This document shows positions 8,650-16,883 of a stretch of DNA of 64,000 nucleotides, in pieces (position 1 is the stretch's first letter; each line of letters starts with the position of its first letter). The translations under genes were made by a program, and so were the position numbers. Source of the stretch: Murinocardiopsis flavida (GTDB lineage Bacteria; Actinomycetota; Actinomycetes; Streptosporangiales; Streptosporangiaceae). The DNA is taken from the NCBI RefSeq assembly GCF_003014485.1, contig NZ_PYGA01000002.1, forward strand, positions 124,001 to 188,000. The letters are read 5' to 3'. The notes below the pieces were generated by a model. It saw only the letters and a list, made by a program, of their open reading frames with translations. It searched no databases and was not told the DNA's origin.

Positions 8650-9887
8650 GCGGCGTCCCGTCCGGACCGGCGGTCGCGCCCGAAGACGACAACGGCGTTG
8701 TTGCCCGCGAACGCGAACCCGTTGTTCTGCACCACGCGCGGATCGGCGGCCACGGCGGTGTTGGGCACGCAGTCCACCGCGCATTCCGGGTCGGTGCGCC
8801 CGTGGTTGACCGTGGGCGGAATGAAACCGTGGCCGATCGCCAGCACCGACGCGATCCCCGCGAGCGCGCTCGCGGCGCCCATGGTGTGGCCGAGCATGCC
8901 CTTGAGGCCGACCGTCGGGGGCGGCGACCCGCCGAAGACCTCCGCGATCGCGCCGCATTCGACCGCGTCGTTGGTGCGGGTCCCGGTGCCGTGGGCGGAG
9001 ATGAGGTCGACGTCGGCGGGGTCGACCCGCGCGTTGTCCAGTGCCAGCCGCATGCACCTGCGGATACCCGCCTGGTTCGGCGTCAGCTGGTGGTAGGCGT
9101 CGCAGTTGGTGGCGTAGCCGAGGACTTCGGCGTGGATCCGGGCTCCCCTGGCACGGGCGGCCTCCCGTTCTTCCAGGAGGAGGACCCCCGCGCCCTCGCC
9201 GGTCAGTAGCCCGGCCCGTTCGGCGTCGAAAGGGCGGCAGCGGTCGGGCGCGACCAGCCCGAGGCGGTAGAACCCGGTGAAGTTGCGTCGGCAGAGCGCG
9301 TCGGCTCCCCCGCACAGGGCGTACTCCACTTCTCCGGAGCGCAGCGCGTCGAGGCCGTCGCCGATGGCGTGGTTGCCCGCCGAGCAGGCGGTGGCCACGG
9401 TCATCGCCTCCACGCGGGTGAGCCCGAGTTCCCTGGCGACCGCCACGGACAGCCCTCCGGCCGGTACCTGGCGGACGAGGCGGCCGTCCATGGCGTCGTG
9501 GCCGCCCGCGATCTCCTGCGCCACCAGCAGGTCCAGTTCGTGCGAACCGCCGTCCGTGGTCCCGATGGACACCAGTCCCTGGCGCTGTTGCAGGGCGCGG
9601 TCGGACAGGTGCGCGTCGTCGACGGCCATGCGCGCGGCGGTCGCGGCGAAGAGGGCCGCGCGGCCCCACTCGGCGGGGTCGGTTCGGCGCAGCCGGGCAG
9701 CGTAGTCGTAGTCGGCCACCTGGTGGCCGTTGGCGTGGGCGAACCCGGAGGTGTCGAACAGCGATACGGGGGCGGCGCCGCAGCGGCCCGCCCGGAGAGC
9801 GGACAGGTACTCGGTCACCCCCAGCGCGATGCTGGAGACCACCCCCATGCCGGTGACGACGACGCGGGCGGGTGCCGCCCCGGTCAC
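8646..9887 (-). CDS. Beta-ketoacyl-ACP synthase (KSalpha, FabF-like)
   Basis: A 413-residue condensing enzyme with the full Cys-His-His triad: Cys168 in VATACSAGNHA, His299 in SAHGTGT and His334 in MLGHTMGAA. Other KAS II marks are VVVTGMGVVSSIALG at the start and NNGFAFAGNNAV near the end. It catalyses decarboxylative Claisen condensation of an acyl-Cys intermediate with malonyl-ACP. The stop of the ACP gene overlaps its ATG by 4 bases and its own stop overlaps the next KS-like gene, so ACP-KS-KSbeta is one translationally coupled operon. No ketoreductase, cyclase or acyltransferase lies nearby, so reduction and cyclisation of the product cannot be predicted. Confidence 0.9.
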   Translation of the reverse strand: MTGAAPARVVVTGMGVVSSIALGVTEYLSALRAGRCGAAPVSLFDTSGFAHANGHQVADYDYAARLRRTDPAEWGRAALFAATAARMAVDDAHLSDRALQQRQGLVSIGTTDGGSHELDLLVAQEIAGGHDAMDGRLVRQVPAGGLSVAVARELGLTRVEAMTVATACSAGNHAIGDGLDALRSGEVEYALCGGADALCRRNFTGFYRLGLVAPDRCRPFDAERAGLLTGEGAGVLLLEEREAARARGARIHAEVLGYATNCDAYHQLTPNQAGIRRCMRLALDNARVDPADVDLISAHGTGTRTNDAVECGAIAEVFGGSPPPTVGLKGMLGHTMGAASALAGIASVLAIGHGFIPPTVNHGRTDPECAVDCVPNTAVAADPRVVQNNGFAFAGNNAVVVFGRDRRSGRDAA

Positions 9888-10141
9888 CGCGCCGACTCGG
9901 CCGCGGCGGCGCGCCCGCGCGCCACCGCGCCGCGGACACGCGCCAAATTCACCATTTCGGCCACCTCCGGATTCTCGATGACGATGTCGAGCTCGGCCTC
10001 GAGTCCCGCCTGGATCTCGATCCGCATCATCGAATCGGCGCCGTAATCCTCCTCGAACAGCCCGTTCTCCGTGAGTTCGGAATCGTCCAATTCGAGCAGC
10101 TCGAGGACGATCCTGCGGATCGGATCCGGATCACCATTCAT
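9884..10141 (-). CDS. Acyl carrier protein
   Basis: An 85-residue acidic four-helix carrier protein. The phosphopantetheine site is YGADSMMRIEIQ with Ser37 as the attachment residue (DSM instead of the more common DSL). It is the first gene of the ACP-KS-KSbeta operon and overlaps the KS start by 4 bases. The Ala/Arg-rich tail after residue 70 is longer and more basic than in fatty-acid ACPs, pointing to a dedicated ACP for the KS pair. The ribosome site before ATG 10141 is weak. Promoter signals should lie in the AT-richer gap to the right. Confidence 0.88.
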   Translation of the reverse strand: MNGDPDPIRRIVLELLELDDSELTENGLFEEDYGADSMMRIEIQAGLEAELDIVIENPEVAEMVNLARVRGAVARGRAAAAESAR

Positions 10142-10818
10142 TGCGAACCCCGCATCACTGTCGCGTCTTTTTGAGACCGGCCGATTATCCGCGAGAAATC
10201 CCGCGCCGACCGTTTCAGCCCGGCCGGAGCAATGCTAATCGCTGGTCGAACCCCAGGCAACAGGCCGGCGGAATACCTCACCGGCACCACGGGACAAACA
10301 GGAGCAAACCGCCATTTCGCGAGCGGGCGCACCACGCGCTATTGGCGTGTCCCGCTTCACTGATTCCGTTCCCATTTTCAGACCACCGGAACGGCCGCGA
10401 TCGGACCGTCCGTATCAAAGAACACGTCGAGTCGGATTCGGCAATATTCTGGTCCGACGATCCGCCCGGACGCGTGATTGCAGCTCCGGGACGGCTTCGT
10501 CTTCTTCCGTTAAAGCATGAATTAGTGGGACGCGGTGCCGCACCGCCGGCCTTGGCGAGTCACATGGGAAACCGAATTGGGTTTGCGCAGGTCTATTTAC
10601 TGCATGACCGTATAACGGAGCCGGCCAAGCATGGCTCGAATTACTTCGGCGAACCCCTTCAATACGTTTCGCAGGTGGAGTTAGCATCGAGTGGACGGCC
10701 TCGCGGATCTCTGGTTCGGTCGCGTTATACGAGCTGTTTTTCAATTCCTATTGCCAGCGTTCCGGACCAACATTCCGGACGTCTTCGCACGCCACAAAGT
10801 CCATGGAGGAGTGTTGCC
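10142..10818. other. 677-base intergenic region between ACP operon and toxin-like operon
   Basis: This stretch is clearly less GC-rich than its surroundings and no frame in it has the third-position GC bias of real genes here. It must hold the divergent promoters of the ACP-KS operon and the 10819 operon. A ribosome site GGAGGAG sits at 10805-10811. I see no tRNA, repeat array or convincing small gene; short open frames on both strands have atypical composition. Confidence 0.6.
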
Positions 10819-12060
10819 ATGCCACCCGTCGGCGAAATCATCCCGATCGAACTGAAGAAGGTCGAGCATCCGGACGAGGTGACGCCGGAAAGCCTCAAGA
10901 AGGACCTGGCCGATATGGGGCTCATCTGCGATGAGACCCAGACCAAGAAGCTGTCCGAAAGGATCGCCGCCGTCCGGAAGGACCTCAAGAGCACTGACCT
11001 GCACACCTTCCTGATCGCCAGGCCCACGCCGTCGTTCGCCTGGCTTTCGGACGAGAACGGGACGAGCGTCGAAACGGAGCTCGCGGCGACCACCAGTGCG
11101 GGCGCGCAGGGCCTGGTCCCCTACGTCGCCGCGACCGACCCCGCCGTGCAGCGCCTGTACGCACTCCTCGGCAGCGACGACCCGGACACCCGCCGATACG
11201 TGGAACACCTGGTCCAGGACGATCCGGTGGCGGGCGAGCTGCACGAAAAGGTCAACGACCCGGACCAGAGCGCCCGCTCATTCGTGGAACGGCTGGCGGC
11301 CGCGGACGGCACCCGGCCGCTCACGGCGGCGGTCGCGCAGTTCGACTCCTTCGCGCTGACCCACTTCGCCACCCTGGCCCAGCTCAGCCTGACACCGGCC
11401 GCACTGGGGTCGTGGACCGTCGGCACCGAGCAGATCTGCAACTCGGTCAGCGCGATGCTCAAGGTCATCCAGGAAAAGGACTACTACGCGAGTCTCAAGG
11501 CGGAGTACGGGCGCAAGCACAAGACGTGGCCCGGCCGCGAGGGCAGCCAGCACAAGGACGAGCCCGACATAAAGACAGGCGACGCGATCCACGACTTCTA
11601 CAAGCAGGCGCTTTCCGAGACCGCGAAGATGACGTTCAAGGACCTCAACCGGCGCGATGCGGAAGGCTTCATCAGCAAGGCCATCGGACCCCCGGACGAC
11701 CTTGCCAAGAATGATTACCAAAAGAAGGACAGCATGCTGCTGTTCCTCGCCGAGAACTACAACGACTCCACCAGGGAGGCGGACGGCGTCGGGGTGATCA
11801 CCCTCGAATGGGAGATCGAGATCAAGGACTACAAGAGGAAGTCGAAGCACGGAGGCGATTCCCACCGGGTGATCCTCGACATCAAGTCGCGCTCCATCTC
11901 CTACTCCGGAGCCGCGGGGTTCAGCGACATGTGCGAGGACAACAAGTATCTGACCAAAGAATGCAATTCGATCTGCGCCAAGCTGAAAAAGTGGTACGGC
12001 GAAAACCCCGGCAAGGGGACCTGGCCGACCTCGAACAAGACGTGCCCCGAAGCATCCTAG
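10819..12060 (+). CDS. Unknown 413-residue protein, first gene of a toxin-like pair
   Basis: I do not recognise a family. ATG 10819 follows a strong GGAGGAG site, although the frame stays open upstream. The protein is hydrophilic and soluble, rich in Lys/Asp/Glu, with no signal peptide or membrane helix. The first two thirds are predicted mainly helical. From about residue 320 it changes to beta-rich sequence (VGVITLEWEIEIKDYKR, HRVILDIKSRSISYSG), and the last 45 residues contain the only clustered cysteines (372, 382, 386, 409). It starts MPPVGEIIPIEL, and the next protein starts MPPVSEDIEVF, so the two share an N-terminal signature. Twenty bases separate the genes. It may be a partner, immunity or targeting component for the beta-rich protein; this is inference only. 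Confidence 0.8.
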   Translation: MPPVGEIIPIELKKVEHPDEVTPESLKKDLADMGLICDETQTKKLSERIAAVRKDLKSTDLHTFLIARPTPSFAWLSDENGTSVETELAATTSAGAQGLVPYVAATDPAVQRLYALLGSDDPDTRRYVEHLVQDDPVAGELHEKVNDPDQSARSFVERLAAADGTRPLTAAVAQFDSFALTHFATLAQLSLTPAALGSWTVGTEQICNSVSAMLKVIQEKDYYASLKAEYGRKHKTWPGREGSQHKDEPDIKTGDAIHDFYKQALSETAKMTFKDLNRRDAEGFISKAIGPPDDLAKNDYQKKDSMLLFLAENYNDSTREADGVGVITLEWEIEIKDYKRKSKHGGDSHRVILDIKSRSISYSGAAGFSDMCEDNKYLTKECNSICAKLKKWYGENPGKGTWPTSNKTCPEAS

Positions 12061-12080
12061 CGGCAGAAAGAGAGTGGACA

Positions 12081-12593
12081 ATGCCTCCGGTTTCCGAGGA
12101 CATCGAAGTATTCACCACAAAGCCGAGTGCAAGCGAGGCGACGTTCAAGAAAGGCGGACCGATCCAGGCCAAGACCGGCGAGTCGAAGGCGATCATCTTC
12201 TACGCGCCGAAGCTGGAGAACATCGGCTACATCGACAACACCGGATCCGATTCCGTCACCAGCTATTCAAAGGCGATCGCCACCGGTTTCGTCTTCAGTA
12301 TGCAGCAGACCATCAGCACCGAACAAGCAATCGAGTTCAACGCGGAGTTCGTCAAGGGATCCTTCAAACTCACGATGTCACTGACCTTCAGCCAACAGTG
12401 GTCGAAGGTGACCACCGAGACCTACACCTTCCAAGTGCCGTCCGGGAAGAAGGCGTTCACCTACCAGGGCTACATCCAGCTTGCGACCCTGGTACACACG
12501 CACAGTTCGAACACCTACGCTTTCGAGGCGTACGGGGGGAACCTGTACACACCCGCACTCGTCACCAGGAATTCGCCGATTCTCCCGGCCTAG
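12081..12593 (+). CDS. Small aerolysin/ETX-MTX2-like beta-pore-forming protein candidate
   Basis: A 170-residue beta-rich protein with long stretches of alternating polar and apolar residues typical of beta-pore-forming toxins: a Ser/Thr-rich segment after VTSYSKAIATGFVFSMQ, then GSFKLTMSLTFSQQWSKV, then TTETYTFQVPSGKKAFTYQG. The TFQVP-x-GKK turn followed by a strand is a recurring feature of the ETX/MTX2 fold, where it joins the insertion loop region to the C-terminal sheet. It is much shorter than classical members, which suggests only the pore-forming module. No secretion signal is visible. It follows the 413-residue gene by 20 bases and shares its MPPV(G/S)E start. The fold call is pattern recognition and not a verified match. 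Confidence 0.55.
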   Translation: MPPVSEDIEVFTTKPSASEATFKKGGPIQAKTGESKAIIFYAPKLENIGYIDNTGSDSVTSYSKAIATGFVFSMQQTISTEQAIEFNAEFVKGSFKLTMSLTFSQQWSKVTTETYTFQVPSGKKAFTYQGYIQLATLVHTHSSNTYAFEAYGGNLYTPALVTRNSPILPA

Positions 12594-12791
12594 GAATCAT
12601 GACCGGGGTCTCCCTGCCGGAGACGGCAGGCCGGGCGCCCCGGACGTCCGCCGGGCACGCGGCCGGCCGCCGCGTCACGACCGGTGGCCGAGCGGATAGC
12701 GAAGAGCCGGGCCGTGGGCCGCCGCGCTGAGTGCGGCGGTCCACAGTCCGGCGCGGGCCGGGCGGCGCGCGGGTGCCGCGAGCGGCTTGTT

Positions 12792-12814
12792 GACCATGCC
12801 GTTGCGGCATGGTC
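12792..12814 (+). terminator. Hairpin between toxin-like operon and GPP34 gene
   Basis: A perfect 10-base stem, GACCATGCCG / CGGCATGGTC with a 3-base loop, is followed by TTCAAT. It lies 200 bases after the pore-former stop and 58 bases before the next start. It could end the upstream transcript or sit in the leader of the next gene; the trailing T-run is short. Confidence 0.45.
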
Positions 12815-12871
12815 TTCAATGGCGTCTCGGCCACACCGGCGCACGGGCGCCGGGGAACCCGAGGAGACGCC

Positions 12872-13516
12872 ATGGACCTGACGTTGCCGCAACGTCTGTA
12901 CCTGCTCAACTTCGACCTGGCGAAGAACAAGGTCGACTCCAATACCGCGCTGGTCCGCGGGCAACTTATGCGCGCCGCGGCGATCGCCGAGCTGACCATC
13001 GCGGGCGTGCTCACCGACCAGGGCGGCAAGGCCGCGCGCGACCCTGGCGCGTCGCCGCCGGGCGATCCGTTCCTGGCCGAGGTGTTCGAGGACGCGTCCC
13101 CGGACAAGGCGCGCAGCTGGTTCAAGCTCGTCGACCGCAACTGGCACAAGGCCGAGGCCACGGTGCGCGACCAGCTCGAAGCGGCGGGAGCGGTCGGCGT
13201 CGTGCGGCGCCGCGCCCTGGGGATCTTCCCGACCGCCACGCCCAGCCTCCGCGACCCCGGCGAGGTGCGGGGCCTGCGGGAGGCCGTGCGGAGCGCGGCG
13301 CTGCTCGGGCGCGACCCGGCGACCCTCCCGATCGACGAGGTGGTCCTGGCCGTGCTCGCCGTCGACGGCGATGTCTGCTGCACGGTCGGCCGCAAGGAGC
13401 GCCGCGAGCACAAGCCGCAGCTCACCGTGCTGCGCGAGTACTTCGACACGGTCCTCCCCCGCCAGCGCAAGGCGGCGGGCCTGTCCATGACCGCCCGCCG
13501 CACCGCCGCCGCCTGA
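12872..13516 (+). CDS. GPP34 (GOLPH3/VPS74-like) phosphoprotein family protein
   Basis: A 214-residue protein starting at ATG 12872 after GAGGAG. MDLTLPQRLYLLNFD at the start, RGQLMRAAAIAELTIAG, and the later RRALGIFPTATPSLRDP and DEVVLAVLAVDG strands are the signature of the GPP34 family, in which the yeast and animal members bind phosphatidylinositol-4-phosphate. Actinobacteria carry many copies, often near secondary metabolism genes, with no settled function; lipid binding is a family inference. It stands alone, with opposite-strand genes on its right. Confidence 0.88.
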   Translation: MDLTLPQRLYLLNFDLAKNKVDSNTALVRGQLMRAAAIAELTIAGVLTDQGGKAARDPGASPPGDPFLAEVFEDASPDKARSWFKLVDRNWHKAEATVRDQLEAAGAVGVVRRRALGIFPTATPSLRDPGEVRGLREAVRSAALLGRDPATLPIDEVVLAVLAVDGDVCCTVGRKERREHKPQLTVLREYFDTVLPRQRKAAGLSMTARRTAAA

Positions 13517-13602
13517 CCGGCATCCTGTCCCGCCGGGGCGCCGCGCTCCCCACGGCGCGGCCGTCGCTTCCGCGCGATCTCCACGCAGGGCCCGGGCCCG
13601 GA

Positions 13603-14415
13603 TCAGCCCGCCCGAACGGCCGTACCCGTGCCGATCAGCGTCGTCGCGTCGATCGCCGCGACATCGGCCGACTTCAGGGAGGCGAGGTACGCCGCGCGGA
13701 TCGCCGCCACCTGGTCGTCCGGCCGTTGGGCGATCCAGCCGCGGAAGCCGGAGCCGAGGACGATCAGCCACGCCAGTTCGTCGGTTACCGGCAGGCTCCG
13801 CTCGGCCTCGGCGACGCGGACGTCGCCGAGGCCGAGGGACGCGAGCCAGTCCGCGTAGGTGTCCTGCCGGCTCACCCGGTGCAGCAGGTGGGGTCGGCGA
13901 TCGGGAACCTCGCCCCCGGTGACCGCGGCGACCGCCTGGGCGAGATGCCGACCGGCGGTCTCCATGCTGCCGCTGCGCCAGATCGTGTAACCGACCCGGC
14001 CGCCGGGCCGGGCGCGGGTGATGAGGTGCCGGGCGCCTGCCTCCATGTCGGGGAAGAAGAAGATGCCGAGCGCGCACTGGACAACGTCGTAATCACCGTC
14101 CGGCCAGGTCAGTACGTCGGCGGTGTGACTGCGCAGCTGCGGCATCGACCGCGACGCCCGCGCGACGGCGTCGGTCATCGGGCGGGAGACGTCGACCGCG
14201 TCGACGACGCCGTCCGGGCCGACGGCACGGGCCGCGGGCAGTGCCGAGGCGCCGGTGCCGCAGCAGGCGTCGAGCACCCGCTCACCCGGCCCCGGTGCGG
14301 TCGCCGCGACCGTCGCCGCGCCGATCGGCGCCCAGAGGTACCGCCCCAGGGCGTCGAAGTCGGCGGCCGCGGCATCGAATCCGTACTGTTCGTTCGCACC
14401 ATCCGCACCGGGCAT
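13603..14415 (-). CDS. SAM-dependent methyltransferase (UbiE/COQ5-like)
   Basis: A 270-residue class I methyltransferase. The motif I region VLDACCGTGASALPAARAVG is followed by the acidic VDAVDVSRPM loop and the YDVVQCALGIFFFPD strand. The C-terminal half (residues about 160-270) is a helical cap including AWLIVLGSGFRGWI. ATG 14415 gives MPGADGANEQYGFDAAAADFD, a normal start for this group. It follows rpsN on the same strand after 154 bases and is probably a separate unit. The substrate is unknown. Confidence 0.85.
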   Translation of the reverse strand: MPGADGANEQYGFDAAAADFDALGRYLWAPIGAATVAATAPGPGERVLDACCGTGASALPAARAVGPDGVVDAVDVSRPMTDAVARASRSMPQLRSHTADVLTWPDGDYDVVQCALGIFFFPDMEAGARHLITRARPGGRVGYTIWRSGSMETAGRHLAQAVAAVTGGEVPDRRPHLLHRVSRQDTYADWLASLGLGDVRVAEAERSLPVTDELAWLIVLGSGFRGWIAQRPDDQVAAIRAAYLASLKSADVAAIDATTLIGTGTAVRAG

Positions 14416-14569
14416 GGGTGTGGCCTCCTTGGATAGGACTGTTCGGGTCAGGACTATTCGGTTTCTGCCGGAAAGGGCGGGCCGGATCGTCGCGGCGAAC
14501 GTCACCGGGGAATGCGCGACGCTGATCGCCGTGGTGCCGTCCCGCCGCACGGGCGACCGCGCCGGCACT

Positions 14570-14875
14570 TCACCAACTCGACTTGGTGATTCCCGGCAGC
14601 TCCCCGCGCAGCGCCATTTCGCGGAACCGGATCCGGGAGAGCCCGAACGTGCGCAGGTGCCCGCGGGGGCGGCCGTCGACGGCGTCGCGGTTGCGCACCC
14701 GGGTGGGGCTGGCATCGCGCGGCTGACCGTTCAGCTCGGCAACGGCCGACGAGCGCTCGTCGCCGGTGGCCGACGGGCTCTTGATGATGCGCTTCAGCTC
14801 GGCGCGCCGGTCGGCGTAGGCCGCGACGGTACGGATGCGCTGCTCATTGCGGGCGATCTTGCTCTTCTTCGCCAT
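14570..14875 (-). CDS. rpsN: 30S ribosomal protein S14, zinc-free paralogue
   Basis: A 101-residue S14 ([20 protein letters not shown] to [11 protein letters not shown]). It has no cysteine, so it is the C-minus form that replaces the zinc-ribbon S14 when zinc is scarce. The family hallmarks [20 protein letters not shown] are intact. It is the last gene of the operon Mrf-like protein, rpsR, rpmB, rpsN, only 6 bases after rpmB, and is expected to be repressed by zinc-loaded Zur through the box at 16728. Confidence 0.95.
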   Translation of the reverse strand: MAKKSKIARNEQRIRTVAAYADRRAELKRIIKSPSATGDERSSAVAELNGQPRDASPTRVRNRDAVDGRPRGHLRTFGLSRIRFREMALRGELPGITKSSW

Positions 14876-14881
14876 AGCCCC

Positions 14882-15118
14882 TCACACCTTCTCGCCGCGG
14901 GCGCGCATGGTCGCGACCACGCGCTCGATGCCCTGGCGGTCGATGGTCCTGATCCCCTTCGCGCTGACGCGCAGCCGGACATGGCGCCGCTCACTGGGCA
15001 GCCAGTAGCGCTTGGTCTGGATGTTGGGGTCGAACCGCCGCTTCGTGCGGCGGTGGGAATGGGAGACCGTGGCGCCGAAGGACGGTGCCTTCCCGGTCAC
15101 CTGGCAGATTCGGGACAT
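14882..15118 (-). CDS. rpmB: 50S ribosomal protein L28, zinc-free paralogue
   Basis: A 78-residue L28 ([48 protein letters not shown]). It has a single cysteine and no CxxC pairs, so it cannot form the zinc ribbon of the constitutive form. Two ATGs stand side by side; the second (15118) has the better spacing from GGAG and gives the canonical start, so I use it. Six bases separate it from rpsN. Confidence 0.94.
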   Translation of the reverse strand: MSRICQVTGKAPSFGATVSHSHRRTKRRFDPNIQTKRYWLPSERRHVRLRVSAKGIRTIDRQGIERVVATMRARGEKV

Positions 15119-15200
15119 CATCGCTCCTGGGTGATTGCGGTTGGTGATCGCAGTTCGGTTCGGACACATCGGGGGCCGGGGACGCCCCCGGCCGTCGGCC

Positions 15201-15449
15201 TCATCCCTCGCCCTTGGGACGAGAGGGATGGGAGACCGCGTAGGGCAGCAGCGCCATTTCACGGGCGGTCTTGATGGCAGCGGCGAGCCGCCGCTGCTGT
15301 CGGCGCGTCACCCGGGTGATTCGCCGACTGCGGATCTTGCCCTTGTCGGAGATGAAGCGCCGCAACAGGGCGACGTCCTTGTAGTCGATGCGGTCCACGC
15401 CGTGGAGTGGATTCGCGTATCGGCGGGGAGTGGACGAGCGGGGTGACAT
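15201..15449 (-). CDS. rpsR: 30S ribosomal protein S18, zinc-free paralogue
   Basis: An 82-residue S18 starting at ATG 15449 after GAGGAG. The core [18 protein letters not shown] followed by [19 protein letters not shown] is the S18 RNA-binding helix region; there is no cysteine. It lies 75 bases after the Mrf-like gene and 82 bases before rpmB, in the same zinc-starvation operon. Confidence 0.94.
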   Translation of the reverse strand: MSPRSSTPRRYANPLHGVDRIDYKDVALLRRFISDKGKIRSRRITRVTRRQQRRLAAAIKTAREMALLPYAVSHPSRPKGEG

Positions 15450-15524
15450 GGTCCGTTCTCCTCTCATGGTGTGTCGTCGCGGTCAGGTGTCTGGCGCACC
15501 CCGAACGGATGCCGGGAAGCGGCG

Positions 15525-16703
15525 TCAGGAGACGGCGCCGAGGAACTCGGCGAAGGGGTCGGGGCCGGTGGCGCGCTGCTGCCGGGGTTCCCGCATCTCC
15601 TCGTCGGTGAGCAGGCACGAGTCGAGCAGCCCGATGATCCGTTCGGCGTCGATGTCGAACCCGGTGAACGAGAGGCACTGGCACCGGTCCCCTGTGTCGG
15701 GGTGCCAGTCGACGCGGGCCGATGCGCGGCGCGCGTCGGAGACCATCTCCCAGGCCGCGTCGGGGAGCGACGCCAGCCACGGCCCGCCCGCGCCGATGGC
15801 GAGGGCGCCGCCGCCGGCGTCCCAGACCAGCAGGGTGTCGGGGCGCCCGGCGATCCAGAAGCGGCCGCGGCTGCGCAGGCCCGTCGCGACCGCCTCGTCC
15901 AGGATCGCGTGGAGCCGGCCCGGTTCCATGGGACGCCTGCGGCGCCAGGTCAGGGTGCTGACCCGGCCGTCCTGGCGGTGATCCGGGTACTGGGCGCAGG
16001 CCGGGTCGAGCCGCACCGCCGCGTTGGCCGGAGAGAAGCGCCCTTCGACCACGAGCGGCAGCCGCGCGTCGCCGAGTGCGATCACCACCGCCGCGGGGTT
16101 GAGGTGCTCCAGCAGTGTGCCGGCCTCGCCCGCGTCCGCGGAGCCGTCGCCCGGGCCTGCCAGTGCGAGGACCGTCGGGTACTCGATCTGGCGTGTCAGC
16201 GCCTCGGCCGCGGTCCGGTCGTCCTCCGCCGCGACGGCCTTCCCGCGGTCCCGCATGTCGTCGCCCGAGGCGAGGTCGGCGACGAGCAGGTCGGCGTCCA
16301 CGGCGGTGACGACCGCGGCGAGGGACAGCAGGCCGTGGGCCGGATGGTCGGCGGCCCGGGTGTCGAGGGCCTCGGCGATCGTCGCCGGGTCGACCCCGTC
16401 CCATGCCTCGACCACGCAGGTGGCGTACTCGCCCTCGCGGGCGAGGCTCACGAGGGCCGGGATGAGGTCCTCGCGCAGCGTGCACGTGATGCAGGCGTGG
16501 ACGAGTTCGACCCGCCGCCGGTCCACCACGCCCCAGCGGTCGCGGAGCCGCCGATGGACCTCGCCCTTCGCTATGGCGTGCAGGTCGTGGTGGAGGGCGA
16601 TCGACTTCGCCGTCGAGTGCAGGAGTTCGTTCACCGCGCGGTCGCGTGCCGCGGAGTGGAGCCCCGCGACCACCACCACGCGCATGGGCATGGTCTGCGC
16701 CAT
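15525..16703 (-). CDS. COG0523/CobW-like protein, Mrf-like (zinc-starvation ribosome hibernation factor)
   Basis: A 392-residue COG0523-family protein. The expected P-loop GFLGAGKTT is replaced by GLHSAARDRAVN, without the lysine, and the metal motif CxCC is reduced to CITC (ACITCTLRED). The C-terminal CobW domain ends GLLDSCLLTDEEM, then DPFAEF. These features, including the degenerate P-loop and the ending, resemble the mycobacterial Mpy-recruitment factor Mrf, encoded with C-minus ribosomal proteins and needed for hibernation of those ribosomes; that is from memory of the family. It is the first gene after the Zur box. The alternative is a zinc chaperone, but without P-loop lysine GTPase action is doubtful. 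Confidence 0.82.
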   Translation of the reverse strand: MAQTMPMRVVVVAGLHSAARDRAVNELLHSTAKSIALHHDLHAIAKGEVHRRLRDRWGVVDRRRVELVHACITCTLREDLIPALVSLAREGEYATCVVEAWDGVDPATIAEALDTRAADHPAHGLLSLAAVVTAVDADLLVADLASGDDMRDRGKAVAAEDDRTAAEALTRQIEYPTVLALAGPGDGSADAGEAGTLLEHLNPAAVVIALGDARLPLVVEGRFSPANAAVRLDPACAQYPDHRQDGRVSTLTWRRRRPMEPGRLHAILDEAVATGLRSRGRFWIAGRPDTLLVWDAGGGALAIGAGGPWLASLPDAAWEMVSDARRASARVDWHPDTGDRCQCLSFTGFDIDAERIIGLLDSCLLTDEEMREPRQQRATGPDPFAEFLGAVS

Positions 16704-16727
16704 GACAGGAGACCTCGATCCTCAGTT

Positions 16728-16742
16728 TGAAAACGATTTTCA
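16728..16742. promoter_or_regulatory. Zur operator
   Basis: TGAAAACGATTTTCA matches the actinobacterial Zur box (TGAAAATGATTTTCA-like) and is a near-perfect inverted repeat. It sits 25 bases upstream of the Mrf-like ATG and 142 bases upstream of rpmF, in the divergent gap, so one site can repress both directions. All five genes around it encode zinc-sparing functions, which supports the call. Confidence 0.9.
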
Positions 16743-16883
16743 TTATCGTACACTGTGCAGGAACGGTGCACGCCGCACCGGGCACGGAGAATTCGAGGAC
16801 GGGACGCGTCGAACGCGTCGACCCGCACGACACACGGCCGATCCGGGTGGACCCGGCCGCACAGAGAACCAGGAGCCCGCACA

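Noticed and set aside
10141-10818. Open frames on both strands through the gap, including an extension of the 10819 gene to 10141 and a 109-codon minus-strand frame
   Set aside because: Their third-position GC is low and irregular, they have no ribosome sites, and GGAGGAG plus ATG 10819 gives a clear start. I treat the stretch as intergenic.
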